NCBI GenBank assembly: GCA_025602915.1
Contig: JAHLJZ010000111.1
Span: 1 to 64,000 of the forward strand
Reading direction: 5' to 3'
DNA from: Paraphysoderma sedebokerense
Lineage: Eukaryota > Blastocladiomycota > Physodermatomycetes > Physodermatales > Physodermataceae
DNA: 64,000 nucleotides
The notes beneath the pieces were generated by a model that saw only the letters and a list, made by a program, of their open reading frames with translations, had not been told where the DNA came from and searched no databases. Both the position numbers and the translations under genes were made by a program. The first letter of the stretch is position 1; every line of letters begins with the position of its first letter. Below are positions 1 through 10,008 of this stretch, piece after piece.

Positions 1-851
1 GAAGATTCCTCAAAACCATGGCAGTCTCCAGAAATATGATCATGAGCTTCGCGTGCGGCGGTTTCGGGGGAGGTTTTGCTGTCATTGCATTATCAGAGTT
101 AATTGACCTTCGAATGACCAAGGCACGTTTTGCCATTTTCGCTGCCATGATCTTTTCGACACTCCTGTTCAATATATCGCACATCTGGTCGACTTCGGAA
201 TTCATTGTCGGTAATTCAATTTCACTTTGGGCGTTCTCTTTTAACCTTTGGACATTTTCGCATATGTTCGCTGATGCGTTAATAACATATCACTACTTTG
301 AAAGATTGCTCATTATTATGAACCGTACTGATCTCAGAAAATTCCTCTTTTTGCCTGTCGCAATCGTTTTACCCAAAAAATTTCTCCTTGTAATTGCTGG
401 TATCATTGGAGCTGCTGGTGGTCCATTGGCACTTCTCGGTTTTTTGGGACAAGTTTATGAGGTTGCAACTGGTTTGGACTTTCTAGACGGTTTCATGAGA
501 TTGTTCACTATCATGATCGACGTATACATTATTCATCGCCTAAGACAGATGGGTCTTAACCAATCTGGATATAGTCTCACACGAATTTCACGATTGGTCA
601 CTTCTGTCGTTTTGAATATCGCTTTTATTGCATGGATTGGTGCCGTCTTTGTCCCTGATGAAGCATCTGCCCGCGTCGGACTTAAAGCTTTACTCATGGG
701 ATTGGACCTTTTAATTATAATGGATTTCTTCGCAATTGATCTGAACGGTGTTTTGAAAACTACTCAAAGTAGTACTAAACGCGGCCAAAACCAATTATCG
801 GGTCAAACCGGTCAGTTAAGCAAATCAAGCAAAACACAATCGACAGCTTAA
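1..851 (+). CDS. Seven-span membrane protein, lineage-specific family (5' end may lie outside the window)
   Basis: Reading frame of at least 277 residues from an ATG at 18. The 17 bases before it are open in the same frame. The paralogue at 10.0-10.9 kb has about 25 extra residues before the matching methionine, so the true start may lie left of the window. Seven hydrophobic stretches are visible, roughly at residues 8-28, 36-55, 68-95, 108-140, 150-175, 195-212 and 222-240. A Ser/Thr/Gln-rich tail of about 35 residues follows. The topology is GPCR-like, but I recognise no family signature and assign no ligand. No intron is needed. A second copy lies 9 kb away in inverted orientation and is broken, so this is probably the functional one. 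The membrane location is inferred from hydrophobicity only. Confidence 0.75.
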   Translation, partial: RFLKTMAVSRNMIMSFACGGFGGGFAVIALSELIDLRMTKARFAIFAAMIFSTLLFNISHIWSTSEFIVGNSISLWAFSFNLWTFSHMFADALITYHYFERLLIIMNRTDLRKFLFLPVAIVLPKKFLLVIAGIIGAAGGPLALLGFLGQVYEVATGLDFLDGFMRLFTIMIDVYIIHRLRQMGLNQSGYSLTRISRLVTSVVLNIAFIAWIGAVFVPDEASARVGLKALLMGLDLLIIMDFFAIDLNGVLKTTQSSTKRGQNQLSGQTGQLSKSSKTQSTA

Positions 852-1097
852 CTGGACGATAGTGGACGTATGTATTTACTCTAGTATACATGGCTAGTAA
901 TTGTAAAGAAAGAAAGAAATTCAATTGATATCTTGTCATTGAGCTGCCACAATATACCTGGTTCGTTTGCGTAACTGGTAAATCACAGACCCAAGACAAA
1001 GCATCCTTGGAAACATCTGAAGGGAATCGCCCCAAATATTGTATCTTACACTCGTCACCTTCAAGATAAGATGAGGTCATCTACTAATTCATAAAAA

Positions 1098-2377
1098 TCA
1101 TTGAGTACTGCTCAGTGATTGTCGCTCTATCGCCTCATCAACCTTCCTTTTCGCAATCATAAATGCCGGTGTCACCCATTTACCGCAGCTGCATTGGCTA
1201 CCTTGCCAGCGAAATGAACCCAATTTTGCTTTGCAAGTTACCGTAGGACAGTCAATTTTACCTTCCACCTCACCGTGCAGTTTTTCAGTCGTCAGCCATG
1301 GAGGTGGAACGATGAAATATGAACCGCATGGATTTGAAGGTCGTGTGAAATTCTTAACAAATAAAAAAAAAGAAATGTCAGTTCTTAAGCAAACGTAACT
1401 GTAAATTCACACAAAAGGAACTTTGTACATCGTCTCGTTTAGAATAAGGGAATGAGGACTGTCCCTGATCCTCTGGTTCATGCGTAATCAATTCAGCATG
1501 GGTCAATATCACTTTTCGACAAGCCTTGCACTTTAAAACAGTGTCTCCTGAAAGTGATGCTTTAAATGCATCTACAATATCTAGAAATAGAGTAAGAAAT
1601 AATTCGACTTTTGTCAATGAAATTAACGCTAATTGGCAACTTGCCTGATAAATCGTTAGGTCGACTGAAGTCCATCGGCTTGTGTGCTCTCTTCAGAATG
1701 AAAAGTTTATATTGATTATGATTCGAATCAATAGTGAAGTTCATGTCCCCCCACCACTGTAACTGCAACATGAATCCACGATTTGGCCTAAACGTGATGC
1801 GATGAATATCTGTACACGGCGAACGGATTAGGACAGAAACGAATTGGTATGAACATTATACATGGTCGTTTTTCGGACACCATATTGAATGCAGCATCAA
1901 CATTCAAGTGAAGATGTTTCATTAGATACGCAATAACGATGCCGGCAGACCTCGACATCCCGGCAACACTGATTGAGTTAATTTGCTGGTCAATTGCATT
2001 CTCAGGAATGTTAGAATATGACGTGGGGAATGAATGTACCAGCATACAACAACTTTTCCTTGAATTACTCCATTTTCTATGAATTCCATACAAGCAGGTA
2101 GCTGTGACAATAAATCTTCTGATTCAGTATCATACAAGCTAACATTCATGAACTGAAATTCTTCTGTTGTCGTATACTGCTGATCATCGATGGGTACCGC
2201 AAGAAGAATATGAGTTATCCCATTTTCCCGCAAGATGGAATTATTCTGTAAAGTTTGAAGTGTACTGATATATATCGAGTTTGTTATTTGTGATATGTCT
2301 GTGTTGTCCTGCATTGATCGTTCATGTACTATGAATTTGGTAGGAGGTGACTTAAGACGCGCTTTGTTTATTAGCAT
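1098..2377 (-). CDS. YVH1: YVH1/DUSP12 dual-specificity phosphatase
   Basis: Dual-specificity phosphatase with a C-terminal zinc-binding domain. Yeast Yvh1 helps release Mrt4 during 60S ribosome maturation through this zinc domain. The first exon (ATG 2377, or an inner ATG at 2314) holds the N-terminal DSP fold and the general-acid aspartate (VSLYDTE). Exon 2 carries the loop CCVAGMSRS; the family normally has His before the catalytic Cys, but here it is Cys. Later exons give KPMDFSRPND and the zinc domain, with CKACRK, a YFIVPPPW-like segment, KIDCPTVTC and SQCSCGKWVTPAF, ending at 1098. About four introns are needed. The intron after NDLS uses a GC donor (AG|GCAAGT). The zinc tail identifies YVH1/DUSP12 over other DSPs. 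Exon borders near 1430 are approximate. Confidence 0.88.
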
Positions 2378-2458
2378 GCGGAAAGTATCGCCATAGCAAC
2401 TAACAAAATTAAGGTATTACATTAATCAAAGATTCCATCTGATTGTTCATGAAAAAGT

Positions 2459-4313
2459 TTACTCATTTCCTGTCTCCTTCAAAACAGACCTCATTTCTTC
2501 CGTCACCTCTTGCCCTTGAATGCCAAAACATTTCTCCATTACTTTCGCCGCGGTGATCCAAGCCATTTGCCAAATGATACTGCTAACCATTGCCGTAAGA
2601 AAAACAAACGCGTCATATCCATTAGACCACCATGCCCAATCCATTCCCGCAGAGAATTGACCATCTTGCTTTATAATTCCAAATACAGATACAGATATGA
2701 TGGCCATGATACAACTGAACATCACCGAATAACCAGAAACCCATCTTCTTTGCGGATCAAAAACTCCGGAGATAACGGGAATGAAGCAAGAGGTAGAGAG
2801 GATATTACCGATGAGGAAGAGATTGAGAGCGGGAAGCCCAAAGAATCCGAGAATCATGATAGGTATGTTGAGTACGACGACGAAAATTCGGCATAGGTTT
2901 GCACTTCTGTTTCTAAAAAAATTGGATGCGAGATTGGCAATCAATGCATTTTGAAAAGAGTCGACGGCCCCTTGGTTCATGACTGTAGTGAGCAATACAG
3001 TAACGACCCCTATAAAACTGTATCGGCTTGAGCCAAATATTTGGAACAGGAAGAGATTGTAATTCTCAATGATGTTTCCTTCTTGATCTGTCGCTAATAG
3101 GCCAGCCCATGAGGCAAGAAATCCGAGAAAGCCGAAGAAAAAGACCGCAATGGCTATCAAGATGGCCCCGATTGATGCCCCCACTTTCAATTGCTGCTTA
3201 TCCTCGGAGGCCCAAACTCTTTGCCTATAAATCTAAATTAGCATACAATTCATATTGGGAAAGCAGAAGATGTTCCACACACCAGTAAGTTTCGCTGAAG
3301 ACGGTAGCTGCAATCATGGAAATTGGCAAAGAGAAAAGTGATTGCTGGCCGAGCGTGTTCGAAGCGCCAAGGTACTCCGGAAGAGGCCCAAGGGTCGGGC
3401 GGAAAGTGGCAGCAGTGTAAATTGCCAAAATAATCACAAGTAAAGAGGCCATAATTCCCTGAAACTGATCCGTAATAATACTAATGAGGAGCCCGCCATA
3501 TGCACTATATGCCAGAGTGAAAACGCCGACAATTATGATGATAGCATATTGGCTCGAACCCACGAAATCCTAAATTTATGACAATTGAAAATTATTCGTT
3601 TTGCATTCGGCTGCGTCTTTATAAATTCCCAGAGGTTTTTAAAATATACCTTGTAAATGGATCCAATAACACTGTATTCTGACAACAATGCAATGCACAT
3701 ATTGAATGTGACGAGCGCTGTAATGAAGAATTGCATGGGTCTGCCGTAACGCCATAATCCAAAGTCTGATAATGACAATGCATGGGGCAATTTCCGCTGG
3801 ATTCGGACCCCCAAAAATACAACCACCATAATTGGGATTCCTGCAGAAATCGAGTACGAGATAAGACCAAGGTAACCATTGTAGACAGCAATTTGACTTG
3901 GTCTAATTTATCGCGAGAGTCAGCTTTGACCCAGTACAAAGTGCATTCGGCACTAAACTATAATGATACTTACGCTGCTATTGCCCATGCACCCATAGCA
4001 CCTAAATAAATAGAAATGTGTTTGAGAGTTATTTCACAGGTATTAAATTATAAAATTTCAACATGGATGTCAAAATGGCAATGAGAGAAGTCACTAGAGA
4101 GTCACACGTACTTGCAAAAAAGCTCCAAGCAATTCTTTGGGATTTTTGTGTACCTCTTGCGGTAATAAATTCTTCAAGAGAAAAGTCTCTACTTTTAAGG
4201 TACCGTCTGGTCATTATAACAGCTAATGCGCTGAAAAAGACGACCGCCGAGATCGCAAAGACATAAGTGGTAATTATGAAACTGAGAGGAGGAGTTGCAC
4301 CTGTGTCCGACAT
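2459..4313 (-). CDS. Sodium:solute symporter (SSF) family transporter
   Basis: Multi-span plasma-membrane transporter of the sodium:solute symporter family. Exon 1 (ATG 4313) has an external N-terminus, a first membrane span and a loop with FITARGTQ, the usual SSF start of span 2. Later exons read GAWAIAA, then a block with YSISAGIPIMVVVF, DFGLWRYGRPMQFF, SSQYAIIIIVGVFTLAYSAY (the family Tyr-rich signature region) and MIAATVFSETYWQRVWA. The last exon carries the C-terminal spans and a short acidic tail. About five short introns break the gene. The layout resembles fungal DUR3-type urea/polyamine carriers, but I cannot name the substrate. It shares a 775-bp upstream region with the divergent splicing-factor gene at 5088. 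Confidence 0.85.
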
Positions 4314-5087
4314 TTCGATGGTTCAAATTAATATTCCTGGCAGCTTCCAAATAAAAGACAGAGAGTGGTGATGGAAGTTGTGAGTTTTTTTTTGTATCGA
4401 TAGAAATTCTTTTACTTTTGCAGATATCCCTGTTTTCCGCCTCCAAGATAATGATCTAGAAATCAGAGCACACGGTCGTTTTGGTGCAAAGCGGGCTTCA
4501 GCCACGACCGGTTTTCAATAAAAAATCATGTGGATGACTCATCTCAAAAATTTTAGAATTAAAATTTTGCTAAAAGTTTTGCAGACTAGAACTTAATGTG
4601 AAACAAAACAATAGATATATCATATAGGCAATGGGATGGATAATATGTCAAAACTATTTCCTAGTCCTATTTGAATCGTCAGTTACTCGTAGCAAGATAT
4701 GACTCGCTTGATATCTGACACAGACTCTGATTTCATAAATATGCTACCTTGTAGAAAAAATTTTTTTTATGTTTTTGGTGTGGGGAAAAAAACTGACAGA
4801 GAATATTGAAATTAAAACCGCAAATCTCTGTTATATCAATCAAAGACAACGTTCTCGTCTTCATTCCATCCCGTTTTCATCATTCTTTCCTCATTAACAA
4901 CAAAAATAAAATAATGGAAGGGAAGAAAGAATATGATTACACCAGTGGAAATAATCTATCCAAGCCATTTCATGTACAAAAGGTTCGCCCCTTGGCTAGA
5001 TCGGCGGCTGTTGAGCTGGAACAAACTCGATAAACTTGGCCCCAAAAAACCACTCTTCTTACATCACCACCACATCCATCCACAAAT
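4314..5087. promoter_or_regulatory. Shared upstream region of two divergent genes
   Basis: 774 bp between the start codons of the minus-strand symporter and the plus-strand Cwc21/SRRM2 gene. It is A+T rich with T- and A-runs (around 4387 and 4765). I see no coding exon and no clear TATA box, and call it a bidirectional promoter from gene arrangement alone. Confidence 0.45.
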
Positions 5088-7031
5088 ATGTACAACGGTA
5101 TCGGTCTTGTTACCCCCAGAGGGTCCGGTACTAATGGTTATGTTCAGCGCAATCGTTCACACATTCGGCCCCGTAATGATCGAGTTGAATACAAAAGCAT
5201 TGATTTGAAAGACAACAATGGACCTACGTTGAAACAGCCAAATAAAGACATCTTGGAGCATGAAAGGAAAAGGGCAGTTGAAGTGAAATGTCTGGAGCTA
5301 CAAATGGAATTAGAGGATGAAGGGTATGTATATTGAATGGATGTCATGTAATCCGAACATGGGTGGGATGTTTGGGGTTCATCGAACTTAAAAAGTGTTT
5401 GCCGCTGTTAATTACCCTTCAATCTGTTTGTCACTTGAGTCAAGTACATACAAATTGTCAAAACATAGCTTACTGACTCTATGTTTGCCAACATTTTCAT
5501 TGTATCCATGCAGTTTGGACGAAGATGAAATCGAATCTCGAGTTGATGAACTCCGGTCCAAACTTCTTTCAGAACTTTCATCAAACGATCTCCCTCCTTC
5601 ATCATCAATGTCTGAAACTCATCACAAACAACTCGCAAAGCAAAACGAAAACGTCAAACTCGCTTCTGCACTTGGCATTGATTCAGGCTCGTTTGTATCA
5701 GGTGCGGCATTTGATCGAGAGTTACAAGAGCAGAAAAAGTTAGAAAGGCAAAAGGAATTTGAAGAGCGTATGATTAAGAAGCTTGAAGAAGAAGAAAAGA
5801 GGAAAGAGGAACAAAAGAAGCGCGAGAAGGAAATGAAGAAGATGAAGCGAAGTTTCGAAGAGGGTGGATCGGGATATGGTGATGGCGCGGAAGGTGGTGA
5901 ATTCAAGAGAAGGCGAGATGATTGGGGAGGCTATGGAGGTAGCAGGGGAGGCTTTAGAGGTGATTTCAGGGGGGGCTATAGAGGAGGCAGAGGTAACTGG
6001 GGAAGAGGTGGATATCACGATAGAAGTGACAGGAATTATCAGAGAGAAAGGTCCAGTCAAGACAGAGGAAGTTGGAAAGAGGCGAGAGATGATTTCCAAC
6101 GTCGCACGGAATCAGCAGAACAATCTGTAGAAGACGCATCTGGAAAAGAAGATGAGGAGAAGATAGGAGAAGATGTGAGGGCTAACGACGCGGAATCCTC
6201 CCCAAAAGAAGCTGTTGAGGGTATGGCAAAAAATACAACAGAAAACGACAACTTTGAACGGTCTCATCGTCGTGAAGGTGATCAAATGGATCGAGAGAGG
6301 TTTAATGATATACGTGGGAGAGATGATGGTTATTGGCGAGGTAGAGGAAGAGGTCAAAGGAGGGGTGGTTTTGGTGGCCATTATGGTCGTGGTGGGGATC
6401 ATTATGATGGTAGAAGAGATCGAGACGACAATGACAGTAGACGCGGACGTGAGCATGGAAGGTTTGTACTGTCATTTAGTTTTCCGAAAATACGGAAATC
6501 TTAACCGTAATGGTAAATTTCTACAGGCATTCACCTAGTCATAGTCGGTCTCCTCCTCGCCGCCGACATTCCGTTTCATCTTCGAGGTCTCGTTCTCGTT
6601 CTCGCAGCAGAAGTAGAAGCCCTCGTCGTCGAAGATCCGTGTCCTCGTCCAGGTCCCGTTCTGTTTCGCGTGGTAGAAAGCGATATTCACGATCAAGATC
6701 TCGGTCTAGGTCAACATCGTCGTATTCGTCAAGATCTCCTCCCCGCCGACGTAATCGAAGCTATTCATCAGCGTCCTCTGTATCGAGATCCCCCCGACGT
6801 AGACGAGATTCGAGGTCACCTGCCTCCTCCGCGTCGCCACCCAGAAGAGGTCGTAGCAGGTCTCGCTCTCGGTCGGTATCTTCTCGATCAAGGTCTTCTT
6901 CAAGGAGCAAAAGCGTAAGTCCCAGAAAAAATTTGAATGACGAGAAAATTGAAAGTAGCAGAGAACGCAGCGTAAGCCCTGATAGTGAAGCATCTAGAGG
7001 AAGGAGAAGACATCGATCTGGCAGCGAGTAA
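5088..7031 (+). CDS. CWC21: Cwc21/SRRM2-like spliceosome protein with RGG and RS domains
   Basis: Spliceosome component of the Cwc21/SRm300 family, which contacts Prp8 and Snu114 in the catalytic spliceosome. Exon 1 (5088-5323) begins [20 protein letters not shown], the family N-terminal signature. Exon 2 starts at 5514 and completes the conserved cwf21 helix (ELRSKLLSE). It then runs through a charged coiled coil (about residues 155-195 of the spliced protein) and a long Gly/Arg/Asp/Tyr stretch with many RGG repeats. Exon 3 starts at 6527 and encodes about 160 residues of dense Ser/Arg dipeptides. Introns are 5324-5513 (GTATGT...CAG) and 6462-6526 (GTTTGT...CAG), both keeping frame. Yeast Cwc21 is short and lacks the RS tail, so this architecture is closer to animal SRRM2, though much shorter. 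Confidence 0.9.
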
Positions 7032-7284
7032 ACCTTCGCTTGCAGTTTGAAAGAAATAAAACATTTGTTGAGGATACCGTCTAAATTGGTATTGGAACAG
7101 AAAGTCGCATTAAAAGTATGAGTGCCGAATTCATTGAAATGCAATAAATATATGTCACAGAGCGCGGAGTTGGCGTTGTGGCTCAAGTCTATTTTTGCGC
7201 ATTCCCTCTTTCCAATTCCCATCGCCAGTTCCCTCCTCTCTCCATCTCATCCCAACATCCGAACCGTATCATCAAGCTACAGAC

Positions 7285-8222
7285 ATGTCCTCCTTCATGC
7301 TTGGTCTTTTCTCCGTTGTTCTCGCCGTCTACGAGACTGTGGTCTTTTCCTTCCAGATCACCCTACCAGATGGCACTCCTTTCTCCAACCACCGTGTTGT
7401 TATCAAAGAAGGTGTCTACAATCACAACGAATACTATACCACTATGCTCGGCTTCAACGCTGTTCCTCACTTGATCGGTACTCTTGCCGTTGCCAAGAAA
7501 AGCAAATTTTTATTGTTTGTTTACACTCTGTATATGTTGGCATGGACTGCCTGGCAAGTACGTATTCTCAGCAGGATTCTTCATTTCATTTATTTGGAAA
7601 ATTACATGTGGATTGGAACTTAACATTGGTACTGGTATTTGCCGCTTGCTTCAAATAATCGGAAATGCTCCTCTTCGCGGATGATGTTGTGAGTGGAGTG
7701 ATTCACGGCACCCAAAAACCGGTTTGGACAGTAAACAAGCTTGCTATCCACAGTGTATCTTTCCCTTCCCACAATATTCAATATCTGCCATTCGTTTATT
7801 TCAATGCTTTGTCCTCTACAATATATTTGCTGTTCTTTACTTGCTAATTGGTCATCGTGCGTTGGACTGACATTTACCTTTCATCTTTGCCTTCTATTAC
7901 CGACTCATTTATCCGCGTTGTTTACTTCAACTGCATCCCATGTTAGTTCTATACTTTCTTCCTCCCATACGTTGCTCCTGGGTACGGTTACTTTTACAGC
8001 CATTCCACCCCCGCTAAATTCCAAAAATACTATGGTGCAAACCATCGTATGTTGAAGCCATGGAAAGCTGAAGTTGAAATCATCCCAGATACTGAACACA
8101 CTGTATTGTTCGCATTGACCATGTTCGGACTTAGTTATTTGGGTGAAGTCTGGACTATTGTATTGAAGGGTGAATGGCACACCAAGAGCAAAGGCACTGT
8201 CAAAGAAAAGAAAGATAATTAG
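7285..8222 (+). CDS. Multi-span membrane protein, unrecognised, with unresolved internal exons
   Basis: Starts at ATG 7285 after a pyrimidine-rich leader. Exon 1 encodes about 91 residues. It opens with a hydrophobic signal-like segment (LGLFSVVLAVYE), then a soluble stretch with TLPDGTPFSN, then two hydrophobic stretches, and ends at a GTACGT donor at 7558. The last exon begins near 7943 after a TAG acceptor. It encodes FYTFFLPYVAPGYGYFYS, a soluble part with HRMLKPWKAEVEIIP, one more membrane span (LFALTMFGLSYLGEVW) and a Lys-rich end (KEKKDN) at 8222. Between them, hydrophobic pieces such as FVLYNIFAVLYLLIGHRAL can be read near 7810, but I could not settle their splice sites. I do not recognise the family. 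The lysine-rich C-terminus could be an ER-retention type tail (inference). Confidence 0.6.
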
Positions 8223-8746
8223 TTCAGTCAGGTGGAAGTGGTGCGAAAAAGAAGAAACTATAGTATCATTTTTTCATATATAAGAGCAGGAATCCAGCGG
8301 AAAAGTACAAAATTTTGATTTTATTTCTATTCATGATGAAATCTCGCTTTACGGTCAACTCCCATCACGTTCTTTTCTAAATTATTTGGTGGAAAAAATC
8401 GTATTTATATTCACATACATAAAAGTCAAGAATTTTTTTCTGTCTTCTAACTAGTAAGAATATTGAACGAGAATGGAGATGAAATAAAGTGACTGTTTGG
8501 CAATATCACGATGACGACGCTTGAATTAACTCATCAGTACCGCGGATGTCAGAATGACGCAGTACAGGTTAAATTACTTCGCCCCGGCGGAACCCCTACT
8601 CGGATGAAGGAAGCTCATTTGGAAATTCTCAAGTACACAGGCGAAAATACTTGAACTTATAGCGATATAGTCGGCAGAATATCGTTAGCCCAAGCGCAAG
8701 AAGCACTTACTTTTTGTAACAGGCTCATACTTCTAAGATATTAACA

Positions 8747-9382
8747 ATGGCTTCGACTCGTCAAACGGCCACTAGCAGCATCGGCATCGTTTACAGCACT
8801 CAGTATGGCCAAACCCTCAAAATTGTAAACTACATTCAGTCCAAACTTACAAAGAAAGGATATAATACTGATCTCTATAACGTCAACTCTCTTCCCTTAT
8901 CCTTCAATCCATCAAACTTTTCCGCTATGATAATCGGCACACCAGTGTACTACGCCGCTTACAACCCACAGATCGTCAACTTCATTAAATCCAACAAAAC
9001 TGCCATGTCCAGTATCTCTGTAACTGCATTTTTCACAGTTTCTGGATCAAAAGGTTACCCCGATTCTCTACCAGACAAAACCGAGCAACAGAAAAAAAAT
9101 ATAGACGATGTGTATAAAAAATATTACGAAACAGAATGGGCAAGTCAGTTTCATCCGACTATAGTTGATCATTTCGCGGGGGCTGTACATTTTAGGATGT
9201 ATAACTTTTTTCTAAGACATTTCATGAAACAAGTTATTTTGAAACCGTGGGATCGAGTTGGAATGTTTCCGGATGGGGTAAAGAGGGATTATGAGTTTAC
9301 CGATTGGACAAAGGTGGATGAGTTCGTGGAAAATGTGGTGGCAAAGGTGGAGAAGTCAAAAGGTGAAATGAGGGAAGAATGA
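8747..9382 (+). CDS. HemG-like flavodoxin-fold oxidoreductase (bacterial-type protoporphyrinogen oxidase family)
   Basis: Intronless 211-residue protein. Residues 12-30 (IGIVYSTQYGQTLKIVNYI) give the FMN-phosphate loop of long-chain flavodoxins. From memory, the later segments FAGAVHFRMYNFFLRHFMK, YEFTDWTKVDEF and the insertion around PDKTEQQKKN line up with E. coli HemG, the menaquinone-linked protoporphyrinogen IX dehydrogenase. HemG has about 180 residues, so this copy has short extensions at both ends. Fungi normally use an unrelated FAD-dependent PPO (HEM14/HemY type). This gene is therefore either a transferred bacterial gene or a related flavodoxin with another substrate. The lack of introns, while neighbours have them, fits transfer but does not prove it. 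Confidence 0.75.
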   Translation: MASTRQTATSSIGIVYSTQYGQTLKIVNYIQSKLTKKGYNTDLYNVNSLPLSFNPSNFSAMIIGTPVYYAAYNPQIVNFIKSNKTAMSSISVTAFFTVSGSKGYPDSLPDKTEQQKKNIDDVYKKYYETEWASQFHPTIVDHFAGAVHFRMYNFFLRHFMKQVILKPWDRVGMFPDGVKRDYEFTDWTKVDEFVENVVAKVEKSKGEMREE

Positions 9383-10008
9383 TGAGGTTATCATATGTAA
9401 TATTTTGCAATTCTCATTCTGTATCGCGTCACAGCTTGAAATTTCTGTTGTATCATGGTAGTATAAAATATTGTTTAGGACAATATAGAAGCTTCAGTTT
9501 TTGTGGTGGATCATTTCAAAAACGACTTAGCAAAAGAAGACGAAGGAGACTTACAAGATTTTAGCAGTCCTGCTAGATCTGCAGAACCATTAGCAGATTT
9601 TAGCGAAACATTACAAGCGGGCCTTAAAGAGACAAATCGAATATTATTATATTTAAAACTCTTAATATTGAAAAGGGATAGCTCTGATAATCTCTGCGTA
9701 GATCGTTCGCATCGTCTTAGAGGTAACCATGCCAATACCAGAAACACAATAATTGCAATATTTCGCCCTCCTCCTCGCTTCACGACATTTCTCGGGATTG
9801 ATGAAACAATACAGTTATTGATCAGAAATTGTACTACTTGTTTAAGATGAAACCAACAGTTAAAGTTGGAAAAGAGGAAGTACACTGATTTATTTTAATT
9901 AACGGAAGATAAAAGAACACATGGCGTGATGGATGCATAAAGGCAGACATGTAGATTGTAGAAAGCGACAGTTAATAGAATTATTAAAAAATAATTAGAT
10001 ATCTGCGT
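9383..10008. other. Intergenic, with one coding-like stretch
   Basis: About 625 bp between the HemG-like gene and the broken seven-span gene. From 9481, after a TTTAG that could be a splice acceptor, an open frame on the plus strand reads through a hydrophilic, coding-like sequence (for example SSPARSAEPLADFSE) to 9850. No ATG or believable upstream exon was found, so I do not call a gene. The minus-strand frame over the same bases looks like a shadow. Confidence 0.3.

Noticed and set aside
5740-6456. Minus-strand frames opposite the SRRM2-like gene
   Set aside because: Ser/Ile/Pro-rich shadows of the RGG and charged sequence; no independent signal.
9511-9885. 124-codon minus-strand frame
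   Set aside because: Composition is biased by antisense to the better plus-strand frame; no start context, domain or splice partner.
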